Part shown: piece by piece, positions 33,500-46,202 of the stretch
Position numbering within the stretch: the stretch's first letter is position 1
Layout of the letters: each line of letters starts with the position of its first letter
From: Ochotona curzoniae
Taxonomy: Eukaryota > Chordata > Mammalia > Lagomorpha > Ochotonidae
Length of the DNA: 64,000 bases
Assembly: GCF_017591425.1 (NCBI RefSeq)
Contig: NW_024467119.1
Coordinates: 81,150,894-81,214,893, forward strand
Direction of reading: 5' to 3'
Made by a program: the position numbers and the translations under genes
The notes under the pieces: model-generated
The model's input: the letters and a program-made list of their open reading frames with translations, nothing else
The model's database searches: none
What the model was told of the DNA's origin: nothing

Positions 33500-36080
33500 A
33501 AAAATTTCTTTTTTTTTCTGTTGGAGGGTGGGTGCTCCGTCATATTGCTTTGGAATGTTTTAACATGTCCTTCAGTTGATTTATAGGCTGCCTCAAGGTG
33601 CAGGTGTTGTGCTGTAGGCTGGGGATTCACAGGTGTGGCAATCCTCTGCCAGCCCCAGAGCCAATAGTGCAGCTATTTTGCAATTCTCTATCTCCCCCCT
33701 GTAGTGTGAGTTCCTTGCACCTTGCAAGTGAGTTCCTTGCACCTCTTATGCCTGAATGCCTGGTGTCTAACACAGGGGCTGAGGACAGTACCTAGTAGTA
33801 GCTAGTGTCTGACCAAATTAACTGTAGGGAGATGGGCTGAGTAGCTGAGAATAGTTTTTGGAGCAACAGGGATTTTTCTAACTGGAAACCTAAGCTTTAC
33901 ATAATGTTTTTTTTTTTTTTTTAATATATATACCATTCAACGTAACACCAGCTCTCACATACACTTCATATCTCTTTCTGCTGAACTACAATCTTTACAT
34001 ATTCTGTGGGAATTCTAACTTGCTGCCCCTGTAAACTCATGCACTTCTTGGTTTGACTTGGTTCCTCAGCCGCATGCTACATTCAGATATAATATTTTCC
34101 ACCTCGGTGTCCTTGGTTTCTATCACCACATCCTTGCCAATTGCTGATGCTCAGCAGACACTGAGTGTAATTAGTGAAGGGCTGGTGGGTCAGTCACAGA
34201 AATGCGACATGCAATGAGTCAGGGCCAGGGATGAGCTGATTTTATGCTCATAAATGTTTACTTCCTTTTAGATTTTTAAGTGCCTCAGAAGCCATAGCAA
34301 TGAGTTGACAACTTGTAATAAGTAGGCATGCTACTTCTCAAAAATAGAAAATGTAAATGATTTTATTTCCTTTTTGCTAAGAAAAAAAAAAGCGAAAGAA
34401 AAAAAGAAATCACAAGGAAATTTGTGCCTCCCAGCCTGGCATTCATCATCGGGAACAATGTCTCCTGGGGTATTCTCTGATCACAAACCTGTCTCCCCAC
34501 AAGTGTGATGTTGTGTTATTTGATTACATACTCTGTGGCTGAGAAAATCACAATCCATGCTATTTACTTGTGGATTTACACAATATGCCAATAGTGTTGG
34601 CACCCCTTGGGCATCTGGCAGAGACCACTTCAAATCTGAGGGTTGCAGGGGAAGTCGCTGCTTGGATCGAAGCTTCCCAGACCTCAAAGGAAAAGATACT
34701 TGAGGAACGTTTAAAAACAGGTAATCAGGCTCCCATCAAACTCTGAACAGTCATACTGCATCCCAGAAGATTGGGAGACTATTACTTGTGAAATAAAACA
34801 CCTGCCATCCTAGAACTGTGTGCCTAGACAGACCAGAAGTACCACATTATAACAATGTGAAAGAATAGTTTCAATCCTGGGGTGGATTGGCCTTTGCCTT
34901 AGATGCTGTATAAAATGTTACATTGGCAGGTTTTAAATCTATAATTTTAAGGTATTCTAGCTTAAATACAATAATTAATGGCCTATTGTTTTGGAAAGAT
35001 CAAGTCAATGTAATTAACGGGATCTTGGAACTTGGTGTCCACAGTGCCTGTTGGGACCTGGGGAGATAGTGCTTGGGTTGAGAGATCCTCAACTCATGCT
35101 GTGAGTTAATGAGGGGGACACATTAATCACCTTGAGTTCGTCACCTTTGTTTTACTTACTAATGCAGAGGTAATTTTCTAAGGTTACTGCAAAAACAATT
35201 TCAGATACAAATGTGCAGTTTCTCTCGTTCTCTAATGAATAAACACAAACATTTTAAAAAGAAAGTAAAACCAGGAAATGACATGATCAGAGTTCTGAAG
35301 AGATCACTCTGATACAAACTAATTGAAGGGCTCCATTCAGCAGGCAGAGGCTACGGATGAAGGCCAACTGTAAGCCAATGACTCGTACGGAGGAGGGACC
35401 TGAAAACAGTGCCTTAACTAAAGAACTTTCCAAAGAGGTAGAATTGTCCACATTAACTTGTCAAGGCAACATGAAAGATCAGAGAAGTAGTTCTCAGGCA
35501 TGAATATTTGTTATATTTTAAAAAAACAATACTAAGAAAACGAGGAAACATATTAAAATGTCTCATAAGGAAGCAAACTTTTCAGTCTTACATAATATGA
35601 CATCACTAATTTTGTGTTTCCCACAATTGCAGGAAAGGTATCTGATTTAGTTTCAGGTAAATAATAAACACATAATATTACAAGTGTATTAGTTCAATTT
35701 AAATGCATTGAAAGAATAAAGACTTTTTAAAGAGGAAAATTTATATCAAGTGCTGTGGTTGATAATGAGCTAATGAGAAATCTTATATCCTTTTTTACTT
35801 TTCAAATTTTCTTTGAGGTCAAAGCTAATACTTGCTCAATACTCTCTTTTATGATGAGAATTTATTTACAAAATCATATGAACAAGAGAAGTTAAAGAAT
35901 AATCATTTATCATTTTTGTTTTATATTTATATTTATGTATAGTCAAGTTTTGATTGTGGTAAGTTTCATGAGAGAGCAGGCTGCATAGACGCCTGTCTGG
36001 AAAAAGCGGCCTGCTCTTGAATATACTTTCTGAAACTCAAGTTGAAATTGCTATAGGGACATTATCAAAGGGCAGAACCT
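33500..36080. other. Intergenic, no gene recognised
   Basis: AT-rich, with poly-T at 33907-33922 and A-rich patches. 33690-33745 has a short direct repeat (GAGTTCCTTGCACCTTGCAAGT, then GAGTTCCTTGCACCTCTTATG). A weak old interspersed-repeat resemblance exists near 35270-35400. Confidence 0.45.
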
Positions 36081-36081
36081 T

Positions 36082-36240
36082 GGGGCTGGCACTGTCACAG
36101 AGCAGGTTAGCATTGAACTACTGCTGGCATCACCGGCATTCCATATGGATGCTGGTTCGAGTCCCAGATGTTCTACTCCCATTTCAATTTCTTGTTAATG
36201 CACCTGGGAAAGAAACAGAAGATGGCCCAGTGCCTGATTA
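36082..36240 (+). mobile_element. Older-subfamily C-SINE head fragment
   Basis: GGGGCTGGCACTGTCACAGAGCAGGTTAGC and CATCACCGGCATTCCATATGGATGCTGGTTCGAGTCCC are typical of the GGGGCTGGCGC-headed subfamily. The 3' half is missing. Confidence 0.8.
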
Positions 36241-36559
36241 ACTCCACATTTCTGCAAGCTGTTGTGCTAGCTAGTTGTCTACCCACAGTTAAATCCCTTA
36301 TTTTGAAAATAAACCAAGTGTCTATTTCTCACACTACCCTTTTCCTTATAAAAATAGGTGGCAGGTGGGAAAGATTGCTGTTTTTAGCACAGGCCTCACT
36401 CAGAGGGTCTGCTCGGTTTGTACTTCTTTTCTTTCTCCTCATTTGGCCCATTCATGTTAGGTGTTTCTGTGTGGTGGTCCATATATATGCATGAGTGTGT
36501 TTACTCCCTGCCTGTTAAGTAATCTGTTCCTATTCACACATGATATTAGTTTGCACTTA

Positions 36560-36875
36560 CTTTCTATCTCTGAGGAGACAAGAACCAGGATTGGAAATTA
36601 ATACATTCATTGCCCATATCAGAGAGAGCCAAGAGAGAGCTTGGCTTCATGAATGTGCTCACACCCTTGTGGGATAAGTTAATGACCTCAGGAGTGGTCT
36701 CCTGGAAAATAGAGGAGTTCCTATTTTTCTTGCTCATGCTCACCTGCTTTGCATGTTCTGATGTAGCACCCAGGCCCTCACAAGATACAATCTTGGGTTT
36801 CCCAGCCATTCAGAATTATGAACCAACTGTCTATAAATTATCCACCAGGTTGTATTGTATTATGGCAGTGTATTT
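36560..36875 (+). repeat. Ancient MaLR-like repeat fragment
   Basis: GGGTTTCCCAGCCATTCAGAATTATGAACC then CTATAAATTATCCACCAGGTTGTATTGTATTATGGCAG matches the wording of an old mammalian repeat 3' end. Class assignment is uncertain. Confidence 0.5.
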
Positions 36876-37182
36876 AAAGGTTGTATTTATTTGAAAGATA
36901 GAGGCAAAGGCAGAGAGAGAAAGATCTTCCATCTTCTGGTTCACTCCCTAATGGACACAATGGCCAGAGCTAGACTGTTCTGAAGCCAGCAGTGAGGAGT
37001 ATTTTCTAGATCTCCCACATGGGAGCAGCATCCCAAGGCCTTGGGCCATGCTCTGCTGTTTTCCCAGACTGTAAGCAGGGGGCTGGATCAAATGTGGAGC
37101 AGCCAGGGCTCAACGAGTGCACATATGTTATGCTGGCAATGCAATGGTAGTTTTACCCATGAATCCCTAGCGCTGGCCCCAG
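36876..37182 (-). mobile_element. C-SINE copy
   Basis: Antisense order: AAAGGTTGTATTTATTTGAAAG, GATCTTCCATCTTCTGGTTCACTCCC, CCCAAGGCCTTGGGCCATGC, ending CTAGCGCTGGCCCC. Confidence 0.88.
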
Positions 37183-37469
37183 TCTCTCCACTATGCCTCA
37201 GAGGTGCTTTTGGTCCCTCTTCTGCAAGCACTGCTGTGGGTAGCTCCTGCAGATATGGCACATGCCCTCTTTTCAGTATGTCTAAGGGGAGAAGGCTAAG
37301 CATCCTCCTTTTTAGATATATCTTTCCCCAAATCATTTAATGTGATTATCATAAGAGTTACTTATGCTGTTTCATAAATTTATATTAATTAAACAAGTTT
37401 AAACATACTTAAACTTTTCAAATAATATAGACAAATACAGACAATAAATAGGAGGATGATTCTTTTGTC

Positions 37470-38110
37470 TTTGTAATTTTTCTTTATTTTTAAAATTTGA
37501 GATTAACTTAGAATGCTAATACATTTTTATGGGGAACACTGTAATATTCCAATACTTCTCCACAGTGTAATCAGGCAATTAATTTTTCCACTTTTTAATC
37601 TTTTCCCTAGCTTCTCAGCCTACTGGCTCCTATCTTCCAATTCTGAAAGGGAACTGTTTCCTATAATAGCTTTCATCCAAATATTTTATTAGTGCATCAT
37701 CAAGGATTAATTTTAAATGGCTCCAAGTTATTCTATATTCTATACTTCATATTTATTTAATCTTAAGATTGAATATGCTAAGAACAAGCTCATTTTGCTA
37801 CAACTTAATGAATTGCACTACAAAATCATACATTTAAAAGATGATTTTTTGTAATTGTGCTTAAAATTTTTAAATGACTCTTTGAAAAACATTTTGGGAT
37901 AAAATTGACACAGAATTATACACATTTAATATTATGAAAAGCTGTATTTTTAAAATCCATGTATTTTTAAATTAAATTTTCATGTAATTTTTGAAGATCT
38001 TTTGTTATGCATTTATTTTAGATTTTTTTTTTACCCAAAACACTTTAATTCCATTTTCTGAGAACTTTTTGAAGTATCCTCAAAGAATCTAAGCTATGGA
38101 TCCTCGCAAT
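37470..38110. repeat. AT-rich region with possible L1 3' UTR and hairpin remnants
   Basis: AACACTGTAATATTCCAATACTTCTCCACAGTGTAATCAGGCAATTAATTTTTCC-type order resembles an L1 3' UTR. ATTTTCTGAGAACTTTTTGAAGTATCCTC near 38055 resembles one arm of the hairpin family at 55.5 kb. Confidence 0.35.
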
Positions 38111-39117
38111 TAATTTTCTGTGACTCTAACAATATCCTGCACACTGGGAAACTTGGCTCCAACATATGAACTCAGGAAAAAACCTTGGGAAAAAGGCTCC
38201 AACATATGAACTGGAGGATATTTTTAAACAACAGCATTCTACCCTTGGTTCACAAACTCAAGTCCCTCTGACAGTCTAAAACACATTCATTCCAATAGCT
38301 CAGTGTTTCTGTTCCAGCATCAGTTCAACAGTCAGGAGTACAAAGTACAGAGTCTTGTCTGCATCAGATAAAAGTGAGACTCAAGACACAATTAATCCTA
38401 AAGCAAACTCCTTTAGTTATAAGCCTATAAAATCAAAACCAATTATCTACTTCCAAAATAATTGGTGGGAGAGGCACAGGGCACATACTTTCCAGAAGAG
38501 GGGAGTGGGCAAGGAGAAAGGAATAAGAGATTTTAAACAAGTGCACTATCCAGTAAGGATCCATTTAAATTTTAAGACTCCAGGAAAATGGATCACTGCG
38601 TCTATTGCCTCCTGGGCATAGTGGAGCACCACTAAACATTTTCCTAGTGAAGGATCTCTAGCTGTTAAACCCCTGTGAAAAGTCTGTGCCTGGACATCCA
38701 AGTGGTTGAGACATCTTTTTACATCTGCAGGGAGGATGCCATGTCCCCACAGTGGTTGCATTCTGTGTACTTGCAGAGTCAGAGTGCCAGGTGACTGCCA
38801 CCAACTTCACTGCCTGCTTTTTCTGGAGTTGTGCTGAGAACTGCTGTCTGGGCTAACTTGAACAATATATACTATTTAGGAGTGTGCATCAAGTGCATTA
38901 TGGAGTGACAGGTCAAATTGTACCTGAATTGGTCCTCCGAAGCTATCTTCCCATCTAACTTTGCTGAGCCTTAGATGTGATGTTCTCCCATTGTCCCTGT
39001 GAAAAAGATCTGGCTGCCTTCTTGCTGTGTTAGCCTATTGGATAAATAAATGGTCACTTGGCCAAATCCTTGCATGAATTTCCATTTTAAAAAAATTATA
39101 ATTGCATCAATTAAAAG

Positions 39118-39411
39118 ATGTTTAAAATGTATTTGAGAGGAGGGGAGGAAGAGAGAGAGAGAGCTCCTGTTCAGAGGTGAACACCCAAAATACAACAGCT
39201 GGTATTGGGCCAGGCTGAAATCCAGAGCTGGGAACCTAACCTTGGTTTCCTATGTGGATATCAGTGAACCACAATTTTGAGTGATCCCTGCTTTCTCCTG
39301 TGGCATGCCTTAGCAAGAAGTAGGAATCAAGCAGAATTTGAACTCAGCTTATCTAATATGGGGTGCAGACATCCTAAGTGGGGTCTTGATCATTAAACTA
39401 AATGTCTATCC
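39118..39411 (-). mobile_element. Old C-SINE abutting VNTR element C
   Basis: TGTATTTGAGAGGAGGGGAGG, GGTATTGGGCCAGGCTGAAATCCAGAGC and GATCATTAAACTAAATGTC follow the older antisense consensus. It ends where the T-rich edge of the neighbouring element begins. Confidence 0.7.
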
Positions 39412-42400
39412 CTTTTTTTCTAAATTTTATTTTGATAATGTTTACATAGTTGATTAGGGTACAAAGGATCAAGGGTTACAGGAAAGTGGGTAAAACCATT
39501 GTTTCCATATTTTCTCTCTCTTTTTAAAATTTCTGCATCTGAGGTAAGAAGGTAGATAAAGGGAGAAACCCTACACAACCTCCCATCCCGGGGTCCCCAA
39601 TGTGGGTATGCTCTGAGGACACTGCTCAAGTGGTTTTGAGAGTTCAACAGTTCTCAATTGCTGCTAGTCTCACCATTGCAAACACAATGAAATCTCTCCA
39701 AAATTCACTGGCTGACACAGTCCACTTTAGAGTCTCTGTTTGCCCAAATTTTCACTTCCAACACATGGCTGTGGTAGATGATTGATTCCTTCTGTTCTCC
39801 GTCTTGTGTTGTGGCACTGGGTATCCTCTGCAGGTTCTGATGGGCTGCCATATCTTCCATGTGCACCTGGATATGCTGTCCACTGCTCCGTCTGAGACTC
39901 TGAGGAGGCTCAACTTTGACACATGCACTCCATGGTCAGACCATGGAACCTGTACTTCTATTCATGGTTGGGGTTCTGAGATGAGCAGTTCAATTAGGCT
40001 TGATTCTTGTGTGTGCATGCCTGTACAGGGTCTGGCACAGTCTGTTGCCCTAATCAGCTTATGCACATGCTGCTGGTTGCAATTGCTGGGTCAGTTTTGT
40101 TTCCAGCCCTGTCTTCCACAAGAACCAATGTATGTTGCAGTCCATCCCAATCCTGCCAAACACACACTTGGCCCTCACATAAATCCATGGGAGTACAGCC
40201 TAGTTGGAGAGACCCACAATAACCCCCACCAGGCTTACCTCCTGTCCTGGTTTCCATGTTAGCCAGTATGTACAACAGACTGTTCCAGTCTGTCCCACAT
40301 CCCATTCAACTCTCATATATGTCAATGGGCACTGAAGCCTAGTTCAACCCAACCAACTCCACTACCCAGCCCACACACATGCTGGTGGGTGCCCTTCTGT
40401 CTAGCCACTCCTGGTCCTGGTTTTCATGCTCTCCAGTGGGAGTGGTAACCCAAGAGGGAGGAGCCCACTGTTTCCCTTCTAGGCCACTTCCACTACTGGA
40501 TTATGCACTCTCCAGGTGGTTCTGCAGTTAAACTTGACAGAATTAGTTCCCAATACCAGCCTCTGCCAGCTGATGCTGCGGCAAAACCCTACCAACCCTC
40601 ACACGCTCTGATTTATGCTTGCACCAGTACAAACAGCCCAGCCTGGCTTTTCTTTGATCTAGCCCACAGATGTTGTAGCCCTGCCTTGTCTGGTCTGCTC
40701 CCATCCCAACTCACGTTCTCCAGTGGGAGTGGTGGTCCAGCAGTGGAGCCCTCCACATTCCCCTATCAGCTTTGCCCTCTCCCCGCCTAGTTCTCACGTG
40801 TGCTTGTTGGGTGCTATGGCTCAGTCTGGCATGGCCCACCTCGGCTTGCCATTTGCCAGTGGGTGCTCTAGCCTGGCCTGGCCTGGCCTGGCCCACCCCA
40901 CCTCCAATTCTAGCTCCTGCTGGTGGAAGTTACAGCCTAGCCCAGCCCTGCTGACACCCAGTGCCAGCCATAATGTGTACTGGTATGTGTTGTGATTGAA
41001 TCTGGCTCGACCCACACTCCATTCTCTTGCTTAGATTAGCCAACGGGTGATGTGAACTGGTTCAGCCTGGTCTGCCTTTGACCTGTGCCAAATGTATGCT
41101 AGTGGATACTTTCCATGGCCTGTTCTGGGATGCTCCCTTTCTTGGTTCTTGCACTCACCTACAGGGAATGTGTCCCGACAGAGATTTTTTCCAGACTCCT
41201 CCATCAGAGCCTCCCTAATGTCAGATCTCAGGCACACAAATGGGTCCATGGGTCAGCCCTACTTAGTCCACCTACTGTCCTGCAGGAACGGTAGCTTTTC
41301 CTGACTGGCCTTCAACCCATTCCTGTTCTTGCTGTTGGATGTTACAGCCCAGCCAAGCCTGGTCCACACCCAGACACTGCTCACACATGGCTCAGTAGGG
41401 AAGAGACTTAGCTTAGCCCATCCTACACCTACCCTGGCTCTCAGGATCACCAGTTAGTGCTGGAGTCTAGCCCAGCATGGTGTGCCCAGCCCCAGTCCAC
41501 ACTTGAGCCAAGGGACACTGTAGTCATATCTAGACCATAATGCAGCTGCCACTCTATCCCGCGCAGTCACCAGTGGGAACCCCAACCTAGCCAGGGTGTC
41601 TCCTTAGCTCCCCAACCAGGCCTGGTCCCAGCCATAGATTGCACACATGCCAGTGGTTGCTCTGACCAAGCTTGGCATAGCCCCTCACCTGTCTTGGCCT
41701 TTGCCTTAGATGCTGTAGTCTGCCCTGACCCGGCCTACCCCCCCCAACCTGATTCTCACTGATGGGTGCTTGAACTGGGCCCTGCTCAGTCTATTCCCAT
41801 CCCTGACTCATGCAAACCACTAGCTGTTACAGCCTAGCTCAGCATGACCTGTGCTGCAGCCTGGTTTCTGTTCTTGCTGGTAAGCTAAGGTCTGCTCAGC
41901 CCTGCCTGGTCTGCCCTTTTCCATAATCAACCCACACGTTAGGCAACAGTTAGAGCTACTTTTCCCAGCTTCCCTGACCCCCAGGCCTGGACTGTGTGAT
42001 GGTCAGTTAGAGTTAAGACTCTTTAGGGGAGGTTCCCAAATTCTCCCACTTGACCTACTCCCAGACCCAGATCTCACAGATGCCAGTGGGTGTTAAGCCA
42101 GTGCCTTGTATGAACTGGTGAAAATTGCGGTCAGGCCTGCCCAACACCCTGTTTTAGGATGCACATGTGGGTGCTGCAGCCTGCATCTCCCTTTACTTGT
42201 GAGTGATGGCAGGTTCAGGGTCACACCTAGATCAGCTCATCACCACCCCAATTCTTGAACTAACCAGCAGGACTTGTATTTTCACAGGGTTGGACCATAC
42301 ATTCCCCATACAATCTACCCCTGGACCTGGTTCCCTCGTGTGCTGGTTAGTGTCTTGGCCCTACCTAATGTGATCCATCCCCTGATCTGATATTCTGTCA

Positions 42401-42965
42401 GGTATTAGGATCTTGCCCTGCTAGGAAGAACACTAGCCTTTGCTTTTGCACAGACTGGTGTGTGGTGTCAGCATTGTTCAGTGGTAACAAGTCCTACACA
42501 GGACTCACATGTAGGCTGGCATATCAGTCTGACCCATACAGATCGTCTGGCCTCTCCCCTCCAAACCATCATGTCTCAGTACCCTCACTTATCTTCAAGT
42601 AGCTATCCTGTCATTGGGATTCACTCAGAATTGATTCCTCACCAACATGCACAGTGGCCTCATTCATGGATGTACTTAGGCAACAGTTCCACACCCTGAA
42701 GATCCCAGAGCTCGCTGCCGGGCAGCCAGCAGGTGGAGCCTGGCGCCAGTTGGTGCATGAGCAGCCCAGGACTGGCTTACCACATGGCAGAAGTGGCTGT
42801 GGCTAGGGTCCCAAGCATTGAGTCTAACCTGGCTTGGGTACTCCCAGCAGCTGCTAGGCTGCTGGAATCTCTCTGCAGCCAGGTCCCAAGGTCAAACACT
42901 CCCCTCTTTCATTCTTTACATGGCCAGGCTTTTAATTTTCCGAAATTTCCCCTTTTACTCCCCTT
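39412..42965 (-). mobile_element. VNTR-like retroelement, copy C (longest, about 3.55 kb)
   Basis: Minus-strand reading: 5' end near 42965 (GGCTGCAGAGAGATTCCAGC), a roughly 3 kb GC-rich body of degenerate 60-80 bp units, then a unique about 400 bp 3' region ending ATGTAAACATTATCAAAATA, an AATAAA, and an A-run at 39412-39419. That end structure is typical of L1-mobilised retroposons. No long conserved frame was found, so it is probably non-autonomous. Alternative: the 5' UTR or internally deleted form of a lagomorph L1. It is not one I can name. Confidence 0.65.
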
Positions 42966-43191
42966 TTCATTATAAATTACATTTCTAAACTGTCGCCTTG
43001 CTCTGGCACCTCACTGTAGGCTGCCAAAAGCATCCCAGCTGCAGCCTGAGCACTTTAGTCTGTAGGTATTTTTATTGCCAGTACTCTTCTTCATCACTTT
43101 TTTGACGTAGCCATCCACATAATTCCAGTACACACCCAGAATTCCAGCAATGTATTGCCAATCAATAACAAGGAGATCCTTTGCTCCTATT

Positions 43192-43528
43192 TCTTTTTTT
43201 TTTTAAGATTTATATTTATTTTATTGGAAAGGAGGATATACAGAGAGGAGGAGAGAGAGAAGAAGATCTTCCGTCTGATGGTTCACTCCCCAAGTGACCG
43301 CAACGGCTGGAGCTGAGCCAATCCAGAGCCAGGATCCAGGAGCTCTTCCAAGTCTCCCACATGGGTGCAGGGTCCCAAGACTTTGGGCTGTCCTCGACTG
43401 CTTTCTCATGACACAGGCAGGAAGCTAGATGGGAAGCAGGGCCGCTGAGATTAGAACTGGCGACCATATGGGATCCTGGCGTGTGCAAGGCGAGGACCTA
43501 AACCACTACACTATCGCACTGGGCCTAG
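43192..43528 (-). mobile_element. Young full-length C-SINE with duplication
   Basis: Antisense young C-SINE; TTTGCTCCTATT flanks it at 43180-43191 and 43529-43540 exactly. The head complement at right reads CTATCGCACTGGGCC. Confidence 0.95.
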
Positions 43529-43807
43529 TTTGCTCCTATTCCTGTTAGGGTTTTTCCCACCAAGACCCTATCAGCATGGCCTTTACTGCCCACATTTCTA
43601 TCATCTTCTGGGAACAGTCATTAACATCATCTCTAAGAAGATTCATACTTCCCCTAATCCTCTTGTCTTTGGGCCCTCCCTGGGATCACTCATAACCCCT
43701 GTTTGTGGCATATAGGTATTTTTCCAACCTGTTTCTCCAAATTCTTCTAGCCTCTGTCCATCACTCAGGTTCAAAATGGCTTTCACACCTTTCAGGGGTT
43801 GTTATAT

Positions 43808-44445
43808 TGTTGCAGGAATTTTGACTCCGAGTATGGCAGCAACCTCAAATTCTTGTCTCGCAGGAAAGAAGAATTTTCATGCGGACACAGTTTAGTTTTA
43901 AAGCAAGATTTATTAGAAAAGTTGAGAAGAGAAGACTCCCGTCCTAGTGACGGGAGGGGGCTTTGAGATAGAAAAGACCCTTACCTCCTGCCATAGTGGC
44001 AGGAGGAAAAGGACCTCAGTGCTCTGCCATAGTGGCAGGAAAATAAGAACCCGTATTAATGGTGGGGAATGCACCTTTTAAAGGTTTCCCTCAAAGATGT
44101 TTCTCCATGAACAAAGAAAATTCCTAGTTTCCATGGTACCTGGCCTTGGGACAAAAGGCCACAGAGATACCAGACATAGGACATTCCAGGCCTTAGGCAG
44201 ATGTGTATTACTTCTTCCTACTCTCCTTTCAATGATAAAGAGATCGGCCTGAGGCCCTCCCACAATGGCCAGAGGGGATGGCCGATACTTCAGGTGGGGA
44301 ATTGATATGCTAATAGCACCACTGTCCCTTGGAAGAGACGTGCCCTGGTGAGTTCAAGACATGGTGGGGAAATTCTCTTTTACTCAGGGACCCAGAATAC
44401 CCTAACTGCCTACTACCCACTCTAACTCCTCTCTCAATATCAACA
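43808..44445 (-). mobile_element. Endogenous retroviral LTR, antisense
   Basis: Minus-strand reading gives TGTTGATATTG at the 5' end, AATAAATCTTGCTTTAAAAC (poly(A) signal and R), and a 3' end CCTGCAACA. Terminal TGTTG/CAACA are inverted repeats. No duplicated flanking bases were found, so the borders could be off by several bases. No linked minus-strand coding region was seen. Confidence 0.65.
43936..44038. repeat. Serial short hairpins inside the LTR
   Basis: CTCCCGTC-CTAGT-GACGGGAG (43936-43956), CCTCCTGCC-ATAGT-GGCAGGAGG (43984-44006) and CTGCC-ATAGT-GGCAG (44024-44038). The first two are perfect 8- and 9-bp stems with 5-base loops. Confidence 0.85.
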
Positions 44446-44519
44446 ACCCAATCCTTGCTATCAACTTTCTTTCTTTCTCTCTTTTCTTTTTTTTTTTTTT
44501 TTGCTATCAACTTTCTGTT

Positions 44520-44900
44520 CTAGTCCATTTTCTGTTGCTGTAACCAAATGCTAGAATGTGTCAAGGAGAGCAGTGTATGGAACTGAAAGCTTTGGAGACT
44601 GGAGGCTGGAAAGTCCAAGAGCATTCATCCACTGTCTGCACAGCTTCCAGCAAGCATCTCAGTTAACACTGTGACACAGGGGAGGGCAGAAAGAAAGCAG
44701 ATATGTGCAAAAGACAGCTGAGGAAACCAGACTGGTTTTATAAAACTCTCACAAAAATGAATCCATAGCTGCAAAATTAACTTATTTGCATACAACTTAA
44801 CTCCTAAGAGAATGGTATTCATCTCTAGCTGTGCCTGGAAAATGGCACCTTCCATATACCATCACAAACAAACATTTTATTCATCTACCTTCTTGAAATC
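44520..44900 (+). repeat. Ancient interspersed repeat, class uncertain
   Basis: AGTCCATTTTCTGTTGCTGTAACC, then GGAGGCTGGAAAGTCCAAGAG and a 3' part ATGGCACCTTCCATATACCATCAC resemble a widespread old mammalian repeat related to the one at 25.99 kb. Confidence 0.5.
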
Positions 44901-45904
44901 ATGTAAAAAGGGACAACCTCGAGGCTTGCTGGGTGCTGCTCATACTTAAGCATGTTCATACTCCCTCTCTATTATGTATTGTCACTTTGTTTATAATGTC
45001 TTTTATTCACTGACAACCTTTACTTACATCTCATCCTCAATTGCTTGTTAGCATTGGAGAGAAGAACCTGGATCCGGTACCCAAATGACATTTAGGGGAG
45101 ACAGCCTGGAGATGAACAGCCACCCAGAAGTCAACAAGAGAGTCTTTCTGTCTCTTCCTTGCACTTGAATGCCTCAATTTTATTATTGTTTTTCTTTCTT
45201 TCTTTCTTTTTTTTTTTTTTTTTTGGTCACTCTATTCCAGCTTACAACTCCAATTCACTATTTCTGTTTAACTCACCTGTGTCTGCGCCCTCCAGTGGCT
45301 GTTGAAGGTGGGAATGCAGATGGCAGACACTGCAAATTGCACAGAGCTCCATTCTTTGTTAAGAAGGGGTTAGAGTGGCGGGGACGTTGTTAGGCTGTGA
45401 AGTGATTCCCAGTTTTTATTGCCGTCAGGCCACAGACACCATCTGAAGCAGCAGCTTTATTAACCAGCCTTCCCAATGAGGTGTTTGGTTCCTGTGCATC
45501 TGCCTACATAAGGCAAATGAATTTGGTTATCCTTTTACCCTTAAAAATGTTTGTTGTCTTCCCGTTTCTGTCTCCGACATCTATGAGGCCCAAAACTCTT
45601 CCCTGCACTTACTGTGGGGTTCTGTTTTCTGTGTCATTTGGTGCAGTATTGTCAGCTCTCAGAAACCTGGCCACAGGCTGAACAAGCTGTCAAGTTATGA
45701 TCCTGGGATGCGATTGGCAGGTGCTTTAAGAAACACTGTGTTCAAAAATCTGTTGCCTTCAAAAGAAGGGACCTAAAGTCATTGCAATGTACCACTTTCA
45801 AGACTATTTTAATGTTCACATCAAACAGTTACATGCTAGATCTGAAATGCCCAAAGGCTATCACCTTGCTGAAATGCTGATATCAAGACTTGCATAATTG
45901 CTTG

Positions 45905-46110
45905 ATTGGATAATCCTTCACTTTGCAAGTGCCAGGACTTTATATGAGTGCTGATTTGTATCTCAGCTGTTCCACTTCCCATCTAGTCCCTGCCTGTGGC
46001 CTGGGAAAGCAGTGGAGGGTGGCCCAAGTCCTCAAGACCCTACACCTAGTGGGGAGACCTGGGAAAAGTTTCTGGCTCCTGGCTTTGGATCAGTATCAGC
46101 TGCCAAACAG
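45905..46110 (+). mobile_element. C-SINE copy, 3'-truncated
   Basis: AGCTGTTCCACTTCCCATCTAG, CCTGCCTGTGGCCTGGGAAAGCAGTGGAGG and GTTTCTGGCTCCTGGCTTTGG are present; the CT-rich stretch and tail are missing. Confidence 0.8.
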
Positions 46111-46202
46111 GACCTTCAACTTCAGGACTATCTTTTAAAATGACCTCATCGGTAAGAGAAAACCAAAATGGTCAGAAATTCCTTCACAAATAAATTTCAG
46201 GG

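Noticed and set aside
39804..40262. 152-codon open frame in the VNTR element
   Set aside because: Pro/Cys/Gln-rich product of degenerate tandem units; not shared in frame with the other copies.
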